Source of the DNA: Ceratodon purpureus
Lineage: Eukaryota > Streptophyta > Bryopsida > Pseudoditrichales > Ditrichaceae
Assembly: GCA_014871385.1 (NCBI GenBank)
Contig: CM026428.1
Coordinates: 3,234,776 to 3,298,775 of the forward strand
Direction of reading: 5' to 3'
Length of the DNA: 64,000 nt
The notes under the pieces were generated by a model. That model was not told the origin of the DNA, did no database searches, and was given only the letters and a program-made list of their open reading frames with translations. Positions 1 to 12,638 of this stretch are shown here, in pieces; the stretch's first letter is position 1; the number at the start of each line of letters is the position of its first letter. The translations under genes and the position numbers were made by a program.

Positions 1-659
1 AGAAAAACAAGTTTTTTTTCCCTGCATAAAATGGGGACAACAGAGTTTTGAAGGCCCAAAAAACCATTTTTTTGCATTATGAATTTTGGAGGTTTTGATG
101 CACGTCAAAGAAGACTGAGTTAGTTAATTGAACTAAGAAAATTATATTCAAAAAAATTGTGGAAAGTTGCCAAAAAAATCATTTTCCGCTAGGGGGTATA
201 CTGAAATTCACAAACAAAGGCCGTTTTTGGACAATAAAAATAGCATATGAAAGAAATTTGGATTAAAAATCCGAACAGTGGGAACATGCTCTACTGCCTT
301 CTCTATACATAGAAATTTTTATTTTTGAAAAATATCAAAATCTCAATTTTTGGTGGAATTTCAAAGTTTCGTCTTCGGGCAGATTTTGGCAGTTTTGGGC
401 AGTTTTGGGCAGAATTTGCTACATTCACAATGGCTTAGAAAAATTCAGCAGCTGCCCAACGAGCAGCGTTTGACACTTAAACCTTCATAACTTTTGATCC
501 TAATGTCGGATTTGAAAAATAAAAAATACCCGCACGAAGATCTCCAAACGGCCCACCTTCAATAAAAATTTCAGAAAATCCTGATATAAATTGCATTCAT
601 AGGTACATGCCCAAATTCCAAAAAAGCCCAAATGTGGCAAATTGTCCTTTAGGGGTTAA
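1..659. mobile_element. Right part of a TTAA-flanked TIR element (left end outside window)
   Basis: AT-rich non-coding DNA ending at 642-659 in a terminal motif whose reverse complement is TTAACCCCTAAAGGACAA. This closely matches the ends of the elements at 26,099-27,033 and 49,601-49,843. The internal stretch near 310-370 (a run resembling TTTTTGAAAAATATCAAAATC) resembles 26,600-26,650 of the second element, so they look like members of one family. No transposase is visible. A TTAA target site followed by a CC-starting TIR is the arrangement known from piggyBac-type elements; that assignment is inference. Confidence 0.45.
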
Positions 660-3600
660 ATATACCGTGTTTCTTTTATAATTTTTGGAGTTTTGTAAAA
701 TATGTTGATTTTTGACACGTGGGTTTAGCTCAGTCTAAACATGTTGGATATGTCCCATCTGGTTTGTGTGGATTGTTTTGGTTTGGTATATGTATGTGTG
801 TTTTGGCTGTGATGTATGCCAATGCCAGCACATTACTTATGAGGATCACAATAGTCAGTGATCAATTTGTGTGAGGGTATTGTGGTTTCTAGTGCTTCAA
901 TCTCGTAGACTTGTCTTCACACATGGATACATGGGAGTGGGATATGTGTTAGTATTTGGCACTTTTTGTTTGAATTTTTATTTTATTTTTTTATTTTTAT
1001 TTTTATTTTCTTTCTTTGTTTGTTGGAGTTTGATGGGTGTTTAGGTTTTGCTTTGACAGTGGGCTTTGTGTTTGGTGTATTTGTTTGTGTTTGGTTTTTG
1101 TGGTTTTGTTGTTTATGTGTTTTTATTTGTTTTATGTGTCTGTAACGAATATGTCAAAGTTCGGGGTGCCTAGTATTCAGGGAGTTGGTGTTTCTGAAAC
1201 TACGGATGTTTCAGAGGAACAGACGGAGGGTACAAAGGAGGATTTCCCAATCATAGAGGAAATGGATGGCCATGCACAAATGTTTGTTTTTTTTGTTTTA
1301 TGAGGAGCTCGTGGCTAGGGAGGCGGGAGTTCGGATATATGGAGGATATTTCACTGCAGGAGAAGTGATTGTGTGTGCTATGGAGCAACATCCTTCTACT
1401 TTGGGTTTTATGCGGACTACACTAGATATAGTTGGGCATTGGGGTTTTGCTTGGGTTTCTCTAGTGCCGATGCTACAATTTTTTGTGGCATATGTTCGCT
1501 AATGTTTTGGACATTAAAGGGTGCCGTTTTTGGTACAAAGTTTTGTGAGTCTTCTATGATTATATGTATTTGTGCGGCATTTATTTTAGTATAGTTTATT
1601 TACTTATATATATTTGTTTAGTATGTGTGGATGTATACATAGTTTTTGGTGTGAATTTGATTGTGTGTGTTGATTTTGGAGCTGTGAGTATTTTGTCTGT
1701 CTTTCTTTGGTTGGAGGTGATTTATGTTTTGAGAAGTGTGTTTTGACAATGGGCTTTGGTTTGGGTTAGATTTATTAGAGTGGTGGGGTGTTTTATTGAG
1801 GAAATTGGATGCTCTTCCTTTATGGACAAATTTGCATATATGAGTAGTTTAAAGGGCTGTACATGTTTGGACATGACTGAATTGTGACCAGTCTTTGTAG
1901 GATATGGTAGGAGCAGCTAAAATCACCACAGCCCTCAAAATCACCACCCGCAGTATGATCCCACCACCCTCCAAAATCTCTAAAAGCAAATTGTCAGTCC
2001 TCATTTCGGGGACTAATTTGCTTATTGATCACCTTGTTAGTGGTCACCTTGCCTAGAACTCTCACAATCAAAGAATACGGTTTTGGGTTCAATGGTGAGC
2101 AAAGTTGAGGACCACTATTATTGCTAATAGGAAATTCTAAGTTAGTAATTGGTCACAAAATACTTTGCACTTTGAGATTTTCTATAAAATTGAGAACTGC
2201 AAATTTTATGATGCAAATTTTTGCATTCCTCATGAAATCCTATTTTGAAGATTAGAATATTTTTTAAAGGATTTTGGAATTTCTAAATATAGGACAGATT
2301 GCTTAAGTTGATGATTTTAGGTGCTCCTACCATTATATCATAGTGGCTGGGCTGGGCTAGGCTGGATAATTGTATTTCCGGATTAGTTGGCCGAGCCATG
2401 AGCCTAGTTGTTGTTTGCTCAATTCTTTGCTAGGAAATATATTGTTTTTTGTATTTAGAGTGCTTTTTGAGGTTGATTGGTTTGACTTTGAAATGATGTT
2501 GATTATGTTGTTTGGGTATTTGGGATGATGTTGATTAGATTTATTGAGGTTAGTATAATTATGATAGTGGGGTGGTGGAGTGTACACACTATGTGTTTTG
2601 TTTTTTGGAGTTTGTGTATAGTGGTACTGGCAGACGTTTGTTTTGGTGCAATGGTGATACCAATCCGTTCACTCTGGTCTCGGAGGTTGAGAGATTGGTA
2701 TTCGGGGCGAGGAGATTGGATAATCTCCATGCGGGGTTTCGGCAGCGTCTATGGTGGTGGCCAGAACTTCCACTGTGGGGTATGCCTCTCGCAAACTTCG
2801 AGATTATTATCCGAGTGTGATGGAGGTGCCATTGAGCCGGGTCTCTTTATTTTCCCCCATCAAGAGGTGCTACCGAACCACAACCGCTAGTTCGGTAGCT
2901 AGGCTCGGTGGGTTCCATTTTGCTGCCCCTCCCCATTTTGGGGTCCTGGGGTCTTTATTTGGTTTTTTTTTTTTTTTTATAAATTTTGGGCCGTAGGCCC
3001 CAAATTACCCTAGAGAGGTCCTCATGAGATCACTAGGACCCCCACTCAAGGCAAATAATAGGGGTAGAGATTTGCCCCTCCCCTCCCCACCCCCGAGCCT
3101 GGCATCCGACCCATCCCCCAAGCACCGCTTGATGGGGGTAAATAGACAGATCCCATTGAGCCGGGAGGATTTGGATTTTTCCACTAATAATGGCCCGGAG
3201 AGCAGACCCCATTGTTGCTCTCATATGTTGCTTGTCACGCTCTCTGGAACTGCTCCGTGAAAACCAAACCATGTCACCTTCTGTGGTAGTGTGCTTTGAT
3301 CAACCCGCCTCTCTACCAAACTTGCTCCGGAAGAGCTGGTGCTCCACCAACTCAATAAGGTGAGCGACATTCCAAAAGTAAGCATTCCTCACACCTATTG
3401 AGTTTGCTCTCACAAAGTCGCTCTGGATCAGAAAGCCATACATGACCTTCGAATTGAATGACACAAGATCGATCTAGCCCTAGTTGGGACCCACAACAAG
3501 GATTCTGGGCAATTATAAAACAAAAACCAAGTACTGTAATGTTCGACATGTTCATTATCTGCTAGAAAGCTAAAGTTAGAATCTGATCTATTTGAAGGTA

Positions 3601-3929
3601 CGGAATGAATGTAGAGATTCCAAGCTCGTACCATCGGATCCGTCCTCAACTCCGTTGCCGAGTCCGTGAGAAGCTACCAACAGTAGCTCCAATCCAGAAC
3701 TGTACAGTGAACGCCCATCACTATTTTCTATTATATTCCATGATTCCCCGTTTCAATTGAAAGCAGGAGCGAATCATGCCAACTTGGGGCACTGCAAGCA
3801 AGCAACAAGCAAGCAAGCACCGCATCCCACTGCCGCAATCCATCACAGCACGCATCATGGCAAGCATATGATGGTTCCAAGCTAAGTTAGCTGGCTAAGG
3901 TCAAATATTGCTGGAGCGTGCTCGTGAGG
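660..3929. other. Degenerate intergenic/repeat DNA upstream of the P450 gene
   Basis: No gene recognised. 700-1,750 is a T/G-rich low-complexity tract with short overlapping open frames. A stretch at about 1,150-1,500 has more balanced composition and could be an old coding remnant, but no family is recognisable. 2,600-3,320 is more GC-rich and repeat-like, with a diverged inverted repeat (listed separately). A CAAG-type microsatellite lies at about 3,795-3,822, shortly before the P450 start. No promoter element could be assigned with confidence. Confidence 0.4.
2839..3153. repeat. Imperfect inverted repeat, ~33-bp arms
   Basis: The segment 2,839-2,871 (core CCCCCATCAAGAGGTGCT) is repeated in inverted orientation at 3,121-3,153 (core AGCACCGCTTGATGGGGG), with a few mismatches and one indel. 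A short direct motif CATTGAGCCGGG also occurs in both places (about 2,829 and 3,153). The roughly 250-bp interior has a poly-T run. It may be a small foldback or the edge of an unrecognised retroelement; no target-site duplication was identified. Confidence 0.4.
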
Positions 3930-5809
3930 ATGAAGCTGGGTGAGTGTGTCGAGGATGTTGGGAGGCGAGCGATGGAGCAGTTGCGGGCGTTGCGATCGCA
4001 GCCTGGGAGCGTGCTCGTGGCCAGCTTGTCCACGCTGCTGGTGACGCTCATCATCGTGTATGTGGTGCAAGCGCGGCAGCAAAGGAAGCGCCTTCCGCCC
4101 GGCCCGCGGCCATGGCCCCTTCTGGGCAATCTGCCGCATCTCGGCACCCAGCCGCATCAAGCTCTCAGCTCGCTTGCGGCCGAATACGGTGGCCTCATGT
4201 TCATCCGGATGGGTACGTACTAGCTTTCTCTCGATCTATCCCGTCCGAAAATCCGAACAGTTGATTGATTGATCACGCAGGCTCGTTTAATTTCTTGTTG
4301 TTCGTTGATCAGGCTCGCGACCGTGCATCGTCGTTTCGAATACGGCGGTGGCGAAGGAACTGTTCCGCACGAACGACACCGTATTCGCGTCGCGACCGCT
4401 GCGACTGGCAGGCAAAATCTACTCCGGGGGTAAGAACGTGGCGACCACTCCCTACGGTCCTTACTGGCGGGAGCTTCGGAAAGTGTTCGCCACGGAGCTT
4501 TTCTCGAACCGGCGTCACGCGTCGCACCAGAAGGGCCGCACCGAGGAGATTCATTACATGATGAAGCTTCTCCTTCAATCTTCGAAACAAGACGCCGACG
4601 TGAACCTGAAGACCTGGTTGTATGGTGTGGCCTCTAACAACATGACGCGAATGCTTGTCAACAAAAGGTATTGCTCAGAATTCATTGGAGATCGAATTCC
4701 GCTTGAGAGATTCGATCGGCTGAAACCTCTGGATCCATCGTTGCAGGTATTATGGCGATGGAGTGACTTCAAATGAGCAAGGTCGGAAAGACATTGAAGA
4801 GATGGTCACGCGGATCTTCTTAATGTTCAGTCAGCCGGTGATCAGTGACTTCGTACCCTGGCTGAGCTTCGTCCCGAAGTTGCAAGGCACTGAAGCCCAG
4901 TTTCAGGACGTTCGCGCCTTCACATACACTGTCACCGACAAACTGATTGACAAGCAGAAGCACCGCAGTCGCGCTGAAGAACGGGAACAGCAGCCGGAGC
5001 CTGACTATGTACCAGATTTCATAGACGTCTTGATGGAAACCAAGCTGGAAAACGGGCAACACATCCCCGACCAGGACCTGAATGTGCTCTTGATGGTGAG
5101 CATCGATCGCACTGGTACCAGCACCACGATCTTTTAGGTTGATTCTCAATTCTGCTGTTACGATTGATGTGTGATTCAACAGGACATAATGAGTGGAGGC
5201 ACGGAAACGACGTCGACGAGCTTGGAGTGGGCGATGGCGGAGCTCATGAATCATCCGGAGGTGATGAAGCAAGCGCAGGAGGAGATAGACGCAGTGGTGG
5301 GAAGCGATCGGGTGGTGGAAGAAGCGGACATCACGAATCTGCCGTTTCTGCAAGCGATCGTGAAAGAGGTGTTCCGATTGCATCCGGCAATTCCACTGTC
5401 GTTGCCACGAGTGTCGACGCAAGCTACGGAGCTCCTCGGGTACCAGCTCCCTAATGAGACGGAGCTCATCATCAACATCTTCGCCATCCATCGCGACCCG
5501 GCGGTGTACGAGGCGCCGGAAAGTTTCAATCCCGCGAGGTTCATGGGCAAGCACGCGGACGTGACCCCCACCTCCGGATTCGATCACTACGAGCTCATCC
5601 CCTTCAGTGCCGGGCGCCGCATGTGCCCCGCTTACAATCTTGGCACCGTCATGATCAACCTCGTCTTGGCTCACCTCCTTCACAGCTTCGATTGGTCGTT
5701 GCCTGCTGGGGAATCTCTGGATATGGCCGAGACCTTCGGCATGTCCATGCAGAAGACTATCCCGCTTCGCCTTGTCGCACACCCCAAAGCCCCCGCGTTC
5801 TTGTACTGA
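3930..5809 (+). CDS. Cytochrome P450, A-type (CYP71-clan-like), 4 exons
   Basis: Haem-thiolate monooxygenase, expected to be anchored in the ER by an N-terminal helix and to take electrons from NADPH-P450 reductase; the substrate cannot be read from sequence. Exons 3930-4212, 4313-4667, 4747-5095 and 5183-5809 join through GT-AG introns into about 537 aa, normal for plant P450s. Visible in order: hydrophobic anchor (VASLSTLLVTLIIVYVV), proline hinge PPGPRPWPLLGN, C-helix WREL, I-helix oxygen-binding motif SGGTETTS, K-helix ExxR (KEVFRLHP), PESFNPARF, and haem loop FSAGRRMCPAYNLG with the ligand Cys. In the haem loop the position two after Cys is Ala where Gly is usual, a variation that some families tolerate. 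The first ATG of the frame is at 3930; the frame is open slightly further upstream only through GTG. The CYP family was not assigned. Confidence 0.93.
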
Positions 5810-6649
5810 AAGCTTCTCACCAACTCTGGCTCCTTTGTACATTTGTTGCTTCCCAAACCCAATTGTACTCGTCTGTTGTGAAATAGGTTCTTGTCGTGTT
5901 GGGACAAAGTTTGAGTGTCTCCATGAACAGAATGGCTTACTGGAGAAACTTGGATACAGAAGGTGGAAATTGGATTCAATCAATGTTCATCGCATCGGTT
6001 TGATTTCATTACAGTTTTGACATACTCTGTTCTTAGAAGCATGTGAAGACTTGGAATAAGGAGTACAAGGTGTGTTCCGACGTTGAAGGGCGGGATAAAT
6101 TGTTGGTTGCTTAGCTCGACTCCTTGTGGAAGCATGCGGGGAGAATTCGGGAAGGTGAAGAAGGAGCAACACTATTTTCTGTTAACGTGCCAGCATGTGA
6201 ACAAGAATGAACGGATCTATATCGCGAGGAGTGGCAGCGAGGCCGTGGTGCAGCAAGTCCTCGAATGTGACCCCTGAATCTTTCACAACTAATTGTTTCA
6301 TTTGTGAAACAGAGATTTATATTAAAAAAGGAACAAGCGGTCACTTAGTAATTGTGATAAAGTCTGCAAGTTTCTGGATCTATAACATGTAGCGGCACTG
6401 TAAAATCAACTTCTCTAATTTAAAAAAAGTATCACCATCTATTGTATGAATGACAAATAAATACCAAGAGATATTGTAGCCCCGAAGTAGCAGTGTTTCA
6501 GTGTCAATAAGTTGTTAAGGCAACTAATAATATACAAGCTGCAAGATGAAAATCGAAGCATGACAGAACCTAAATATGAGTATTTTAGAAACAGACAAGC
6601 TATCAGATGCAGAGAACTATGGCTTCAAGTGGTAATTATGATCACCAAC
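5810..6649. other. Intergenic region between convergent genes
   Basis: The P450 (+) and the RLP4-like gene (-) converge here, so this stretch should hold both 3' untranslated regions. Composition turns AT-rich after about 6,290. Only short open frames are present and none resembles a known family. Confidence 0.5.
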
Positions 6650-9600
6650 TCATGAAGATCCTAATAAAGTACTGCTTTGGCTTGGAACATACGGTCCAGG
6701 GTCTCTGTGAACAGGTCTAAAATGGTCTGTCAATACTGTCCTCGCCATTTGGACATCCCTCACAAATGTTGTCCTTGCTTTAGCATATGGTGCACCTCGG
6801 GCTGCAAAAAATGATGCAAAAAGGACGACTATGTGAGCATACAAGCATCCTACCCGTATACTCGCAGGGACACTAAGGTAGAGAACTACGACAACATTTG
6901 GATAGAGTCTCCTAAGATTCATCTAGAAATGCAGTCTGATGCACTTCAAATGAATATAATACACACACGCTATTGGTCTAGAGTGTATTTTAATTGTTGG
7001 ATGCCATAACCTTCCTTTGCAGAGACGTATGTTCACCTTCACTACAGTAATTGCCTAAGCACAGAAATAAAATGTATGTAATTGTAAAAGAATGCTGCAA
7101 CTTACCAAGCTTTTGTGCCCGAGCCATGTTCGACCTCCTCTTCCAGATGATGAAACCGCATCCAGCCATAAGTGCAATTACCAAAACTACAACAAACGCT
7201 GTAACGCGCAGTGCAGCGCTCTTCCTATTGCTCGTTGAGACACATGGCCTCAGTCCCACTCCACACAGCTCGTCGTTGTTGGCAAAGCTGCAGTGACGAT
7301 GGCAGACAGCACACGACAGATAAATAGTTGGGATTATGACGTGCGCATCCAATACAAGAGCTGAACCGAGTCAAATACTGGAAATAGGTGAATTTCAAAT
7401 AGCTATTTCTGCGAAGCGTATTATCTGCCTCAACATCAACTAGGAAAAAAATTTCGTACTTGAGATTGGCACCCCGAAGAGCACTAGCACCAAGAGTAGA
7501 TGGCACCTCCCCACTTAGCTGGTTGTCATTCAATAACCTGACAAATGACGGCGTTGTGAGATGATTTTAGAAACGAAATTGAACTTGAAGGTGATGAAAA
7601 CATTAAGATCAACTTTGAAAATTAGATGCCTTACAGTTTCTTCAGGTTCGGAAGGGTGCCAAGGGTTTCCGGTACTGAACCATTTAGTTGGTTGTGAGAA
7701 AGATCCCTGTGCAGATTGACAACCAGTTGATACAAAATCGCAATAATCAAATGAAAGTGATCAAGAGTTGAAGCAGCAATTCTACCCAAAACATCCACTT
7801 TCACTCGGTATTCACGCTCTTATTCTGTCTGGAATTCAACTTGAGGATTAGCTAGTTAGTGACGTACAATATTACAAGGGATGAGAGGTTTCCAATAGAC
7901 ACAGGAATGGATCCTTGTAGCGTGTTGTGACTTATATTCCTGTAACAGATGCCAGAGGAATTCATCAACAGATAAGTAACATCATTTCCAGATGCCCATC
8001 ACACACCACACCACTATACATGTCTAAAGAATAAAAACCAACGTCATAAGGGATGCTGCTCCGAAGACGTACAGGACTTGGATGCCAGAAAATGATCCAA
8101 TCTCCTCACCCAGAACACCCCGCACTCCTTGAACATCCAAATACCTGCACGACAAGCAGAGCATGTCTTCAATCAGGGCAAAAAAGTTGTAGATTCGGGA
8201 ACTCCCACCCATAAAAAACCTGCAAGACAATATTCTTACATGTCGGACGTAGTGAGAATCGGATGTAAAATTACTCGACGTTTTCATTACATACGACGTT
8301 ACGAGCATGAAATATTAATGATTTTGCAGGTAAAAGAAACGTACAAGCCGTGAATGCACCAGGAATTTTTAGTAGCATTGAACTGGCAGTTCACTCCAAA
8401 CCAGGTGTGTCCTTGAGGTACACAGGGGTCTCCATTCCAACCATGGCTAGCGGGTAGGCTAAGAGACTGCTTTAGTAACTGCATTGCCCATACTACAAAA
8501 CAACAATTCACGACTTCAGAAGTCAAGAAGTACCTGAAAGCAGATTTGCAACCCCTATTTAAACCAGGATTTGCACTAGGAGTTTCAGCAAACTAAGCGA
8601 ACAAGAAAAACCAAAAGTTCTCGTTAAAATCTGATCAATTCAATTAAACTATTTCTCTTCTCTAATAATTGGAAAAAACACGAAACACTGTAACTATGTC
8701 CGAAAGCTCTACCATAGAAGTAGAACTGTAACAATTGCTATCATGAAGTAGAAGCTTCAAGTTAGGAGCATGGTCTTACAGTCAGTCTTCACAGTAGTTG
8801 CATCAGTAGGTACCAGCTGATAGATTTCAAATGCATTCACAGCGATGGGTCCGAAAATCGGACTGAACGTCAACGCAAGCGAGGGAACATCAACCGTTAC
8901 GGTAACATTCAAAATGAGTGCATTAAATGCCCCAGGAGCCTGTGCTACAATATCCACTCCCGTGAATACTTTCTTCTTGTTGACCAAGATATCGAACACC
9001 CGGTCCTGTGGACGAACTACAAAGGGCGAAATCTCTGCTAAGTAGATCCAAATTGAGTACCTCATGTTGGTATCCACTGGTAATGTATACGACAGGCTCT
9101 GCATATCGTCTGTGGTAATTGTTGCGGACTGAAAAATATCCATGGGATAAAGATTGGGCAAGACAGAAAATTTACCAATATTTTGTGTTGTGCTAATGGA
9201 ATTCACTCTTGACCCCGGAAGAAAGAGACTGCTATCAGTTTGCCAGTACCGATCACCGGCCCACGGGTCTGCTCGAAAATCTGACCCAAAGCCGGATTTT
9301 CGTGCCCCTGCACTTACTCTCTTCATAGTCTTCATTATGATGTTTCGGTCTCTGCTGACGCCTCGGTTGTATGCATCATCTAGGATTTGTAAAATTTCAA
9401 TAGAGGCTACAGCTGGGTTACCGTGGTCTGAACTGTGAAAGCATATCGTAGCAGCTCCATCGTCTACAAAGACTAATGAGTCTTGGTAACTATCTTCTGG
9501 ATCTTCACTCCATCCTGTGTCCATTCTATACACAAGCGTCCCTTCGATCGAGACATCAAACTGTGGCTCGCGGCCAGCATTATCTGCTTCTCCAAACGCA

Positions 9601-10611
9601 AAGAAAAGTCTGCACTTCCAGCGGAATATCGCATAAGCGCCAAGATGAAGTGAATCTTTGGGATAAACTTTCTTTACAGGCCAAAAACAAGTTGCAAGTG
9701 ATAAAAACAGAAGAAGTACCACTAGAATCCTGATTGATTTTAGAAGGGACCAAGGCTATGCAAGGGGCCAAGGCTATGCACTGATTATTTGCCACATAAC
9801 ATTCCGAACGTGGGTATTATTTTGAACGAAGACCTGCAGAAGGACAGAGATGAGTGACTCTACCTGATCAAATAACGTCCAACTGGAGCTGTGATGTTGT
9901 AACAGTTCTCTAGGCCATCAGACTTCTGGAAGTACCGGAGAGTGTTTAGCTGCGGTGCTTTGGGGTTGTGGACAGCTAAAATGGCAGAACTCCCTCCTGT
10001 GTAGCCCTGATCCTTCTCCCACACATATCCATTTGAGCTGTACTTTTCGGTTGGCGAACCGCAAGCAATACGCTTAGCATAAGGACCTGCATTGTCTGCA
10101 AATGTCAACTCTGGTGTTAGGTCTGTTTTCGAAGCCTCCGAATTAAAACCCTGAATGTCAACATCTACGGATTATTCCGCCAGTTCAAAACTCTTAGTCC
10201 TTGACATTACTAAAGAGGACTTAGCAAACCAGGGATACAGTGTGTGTGCACCCGGGATCATTAAACTCCTATCAAGGAAACGGATGTTCCATAACTTAAG
10301 AAGAAATTATTCAACAGATGTCAGAGGAAGTTCCTTAGTAGTTCGTACATAATCGCCACATCCCTAAGTAAGCGGTTGAGTCTCCATAGCAAAAAACATT
10401 ACGTTCTCTATCGTTTCATCATTCCATGTCACGTACAACGAAGACCACTCTGCAACGCGAAAGCATTCCTCACTCATCTAGAGAACCACACATAAGGGCA
10501 GAGTACCTCACCTTGTGCAGATGTCGGATGAGAGGCAGACAAGAGTAAGCTCAACACCACCATCACCAAGAGCGCAAGTAGCTTCATCTTCGCATGCGTT
10601 TCAAATCTCAT
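6650..10611 (-). CDS. RLP4-like: Receptor-like protein with malectin-like and LRR domains, no kinase (RLP4-type), 10 exons
   Basis: Predicted single-pass cell-surface protein; Arabidopsis RLP4 relatives have this architecture and are linked to cell-wall/cell-edge growth control. Exons on the minus strand: 10611-10507, 10150-9864, 9609-8780, 8492-8345, 8144-8073, 7939-7868, 7706-7635, 7537-7460, 7287-7106 and 6801-6650; together 1,998 nt, 665 aa. Order: signal peptide (MKLLALLVMVVLSLLLSAS), di-glucose-binding malectin-like domain (FADNAGPYAKRIACGS through QLVPTDATT), the linker WNGDPCVP typical of malectin-LRR receptors, about four LRRs (for example LNISHNTLQGSIPVSIGNLS), paired-Cys cap, transmembrane helix (VTAFVVVLVIALMAGCGFII), then a short tail with ARGAPYAKARTTFVRDVQMAR and no kinase. 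Three consecutive LRR exons are exactly 72 nt in the same phase. The start could also be the in-frame ATG at 10,587. Confidence 0.9.
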
Positions 10612-12638
10612 CCTACAGCAAGCTTGCCAGCTGCGTCCCGTGCAACTAAAACTCTGAATGATATAAGAAGCAGACGCTGAAAGAGGAATTACTGCAAGAA
10701 ACCTTTCCTGAGAGTCGACATGCTATAAAGTCCACAAAACTAGTCCATAGCCATTCCTACAGCTGAAAACCGAGCTACAGTAGATGGGGTTTCGAAGATG
10801 AGCACTACCCAAGTGTGAGCTCTCAACACCTGATCAAACAAAGCAGGAATTCGGCCTCCGATCAACGTAACCCCTGCGACGCCCTGCAAGTACATTCGAG
10901 GAAAGAAAGTCTCCACAATGATCACAAAAACATGGCTTGCCGGTCTAGTGGTCGGCTACGAATTAGACGTTGGATGTGTGGTCGGTAAGGTGGCCGGCCA
11001 TCTCACTCGTACCGATTTCAGTACATTGCACGGCAGGCCTCAACTCTGCCCAGCTCCCATGAACCTGGAGGCTTCACGACATGAGTGCACTGCCGCGACG
11101 TACACATGGGCGACTGCTGAGCTCTGCCACACTGTACAACGTCACTTCGCTAATTCTTTCAGCATTAACCCCAGCTTACAAACCGTGGAGTAGACTCGGT
11201 ACTACTCCAGCTCTCTCTCACACAGACACATTGCCAAGCATCTGCAAAGAATTGGCTATAATCTGTGTTGCACAACATACCCTCAAGATATTTAGAAGCA
11301 TATGGAAACACTCACAAGAGACGTTGCACAACCCCACGCATCCAAAGCACTCCAACTACATAAACCTGTGGCGACATGCGAGATAATCTCGTAATGTGAG
11401 CTGATCAAATCGTTGAGACTGAAGCTCATAGCCAACGTTTTGCTCTCAGTCTGAGAGTACTTGACAAGAGAGTGACAACTGCGAAAGGTGCCGCTGCAGG
11501 TTCCACTTGATCGTTGCAACTGAACACTAGAGATGACAAAGTACGGCGGCTGACACTCGGACCCACCCGGCCCAGGCCCACATCTGGGTTGCTAAATTAT
11601 CAAGTGCGACAACGGAACCGCGACAGAGCCAGAACACAGGCACCGTAGATTGTACAAAAGTGCAGCCTCGAAAAATGAGATTACGGTGTCATCTAAGCTT
11701 CGAGGCATTGTTTCCCACCAGAGACAGAAAAATTGCACATGCACTGGATAGAGCTCAAAGTCCCACAGTCATGAGAGCAAACTTGCTAACTTGCACCTGA
11801 GTGGGTAAGGATTCGGGAAGGTGGCAGCGCCATTACCCTCACAACAATCAACCTCACCCAACCATAAATGCAGTGCAACTAATGATGGGAGTTTACTACC
11901 CTGCGGCTCTAATAACCAGAGATGAGCAAGATAATCGTGGTTATGGCCATGATTTAGGTGAGCATCCTCTGCTCTGACGCTCACCTATCCTACATGTAGG
12001 TGAACACTCTCTTCTCCCAGAAGTTCTCCACATGGCTAAGAAATCTCTAATCTACAACCTCTAAGTTATGCCCTTCAGTAGCAGCTTAAGAATCACGAAC
12101 GGAACATAAAATTTCGCCACAAGCTCTCTTGATTCGAATCAGAATGCTCTCATTAATCCTCAATCTGGTCATCGCAAGTTCGTTCAGTTTGTTGCCAAAA
12201 GAAGGGGAATACAAAAATCTGTAAATAGAAAAAGGGGGTGCTTGCTGCATTTATTTGTTTGCGTTGGAATGCTCTGCCATGAATGCTTGGGACATCAAAA
12301 CGACATCTGATGAGTCATGAGCAGATGCTGCGAGAGAAGTGAGGCGATGAAATATGGCCCACTATGATGTGCTCCACACCGAGCAGACCCATCTACAAAG
12401 CACATCGTCATCTGGAGATGGCCCAAATGTTGCGAAGATTTCTGATCAACGCCATCGCCTTCGAAGATTGCTAGAGACGAATACCCGGTGTGGGAGGAAC
12501 AGCCGGTTGTCGCAACGGATCTCAACCGGCGCAGGGGAGTGTGTTTGCAGGAGACGAAGAGCGACGCACCAGCAACTGAGTTTGGGATTTGTCCTTCGCG
12601 GTGGGATTTACGGAGCAGCGATCATTTGGGTGATCGAG
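10612..12638. other. Shared upstream region of two divergent genes
   Basis: About 2 kb between the RLP4-like gene (-) and the LYRM gene (+), which are transcribed away from each other, so both promoters and 5' UTRs should lie here. Composition is balanced, unlike the AT-rich repeat tracts elsewhere. Only short, unconvincing open frames are present. The frame leading into the LYRM ATG is open from 12,354, but the homologous protein starts at 12,639. Confidence 0.4.

Noticed and set aside
1037-1746. Overlapping small frames in the T/G-rich tract
   Set aside because: Phe/Val/Cys-rich low-complexity translations typical of TTTGTG repeats; no start context or homology.
4820-5983. 387-codon open frame antisense to the P450
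   Set aside because: It runs across P450 exons 3-4 and the intron, has no recognisable domain, and is explained by the codon composition of the sense gene.
12354-12638. N-terminal extension of the LYRM protein from 12,354
   Set aside because: The frame is open by chance; family members start at MAGARSEA-like sequence and the complete protein is already ~98 aa.
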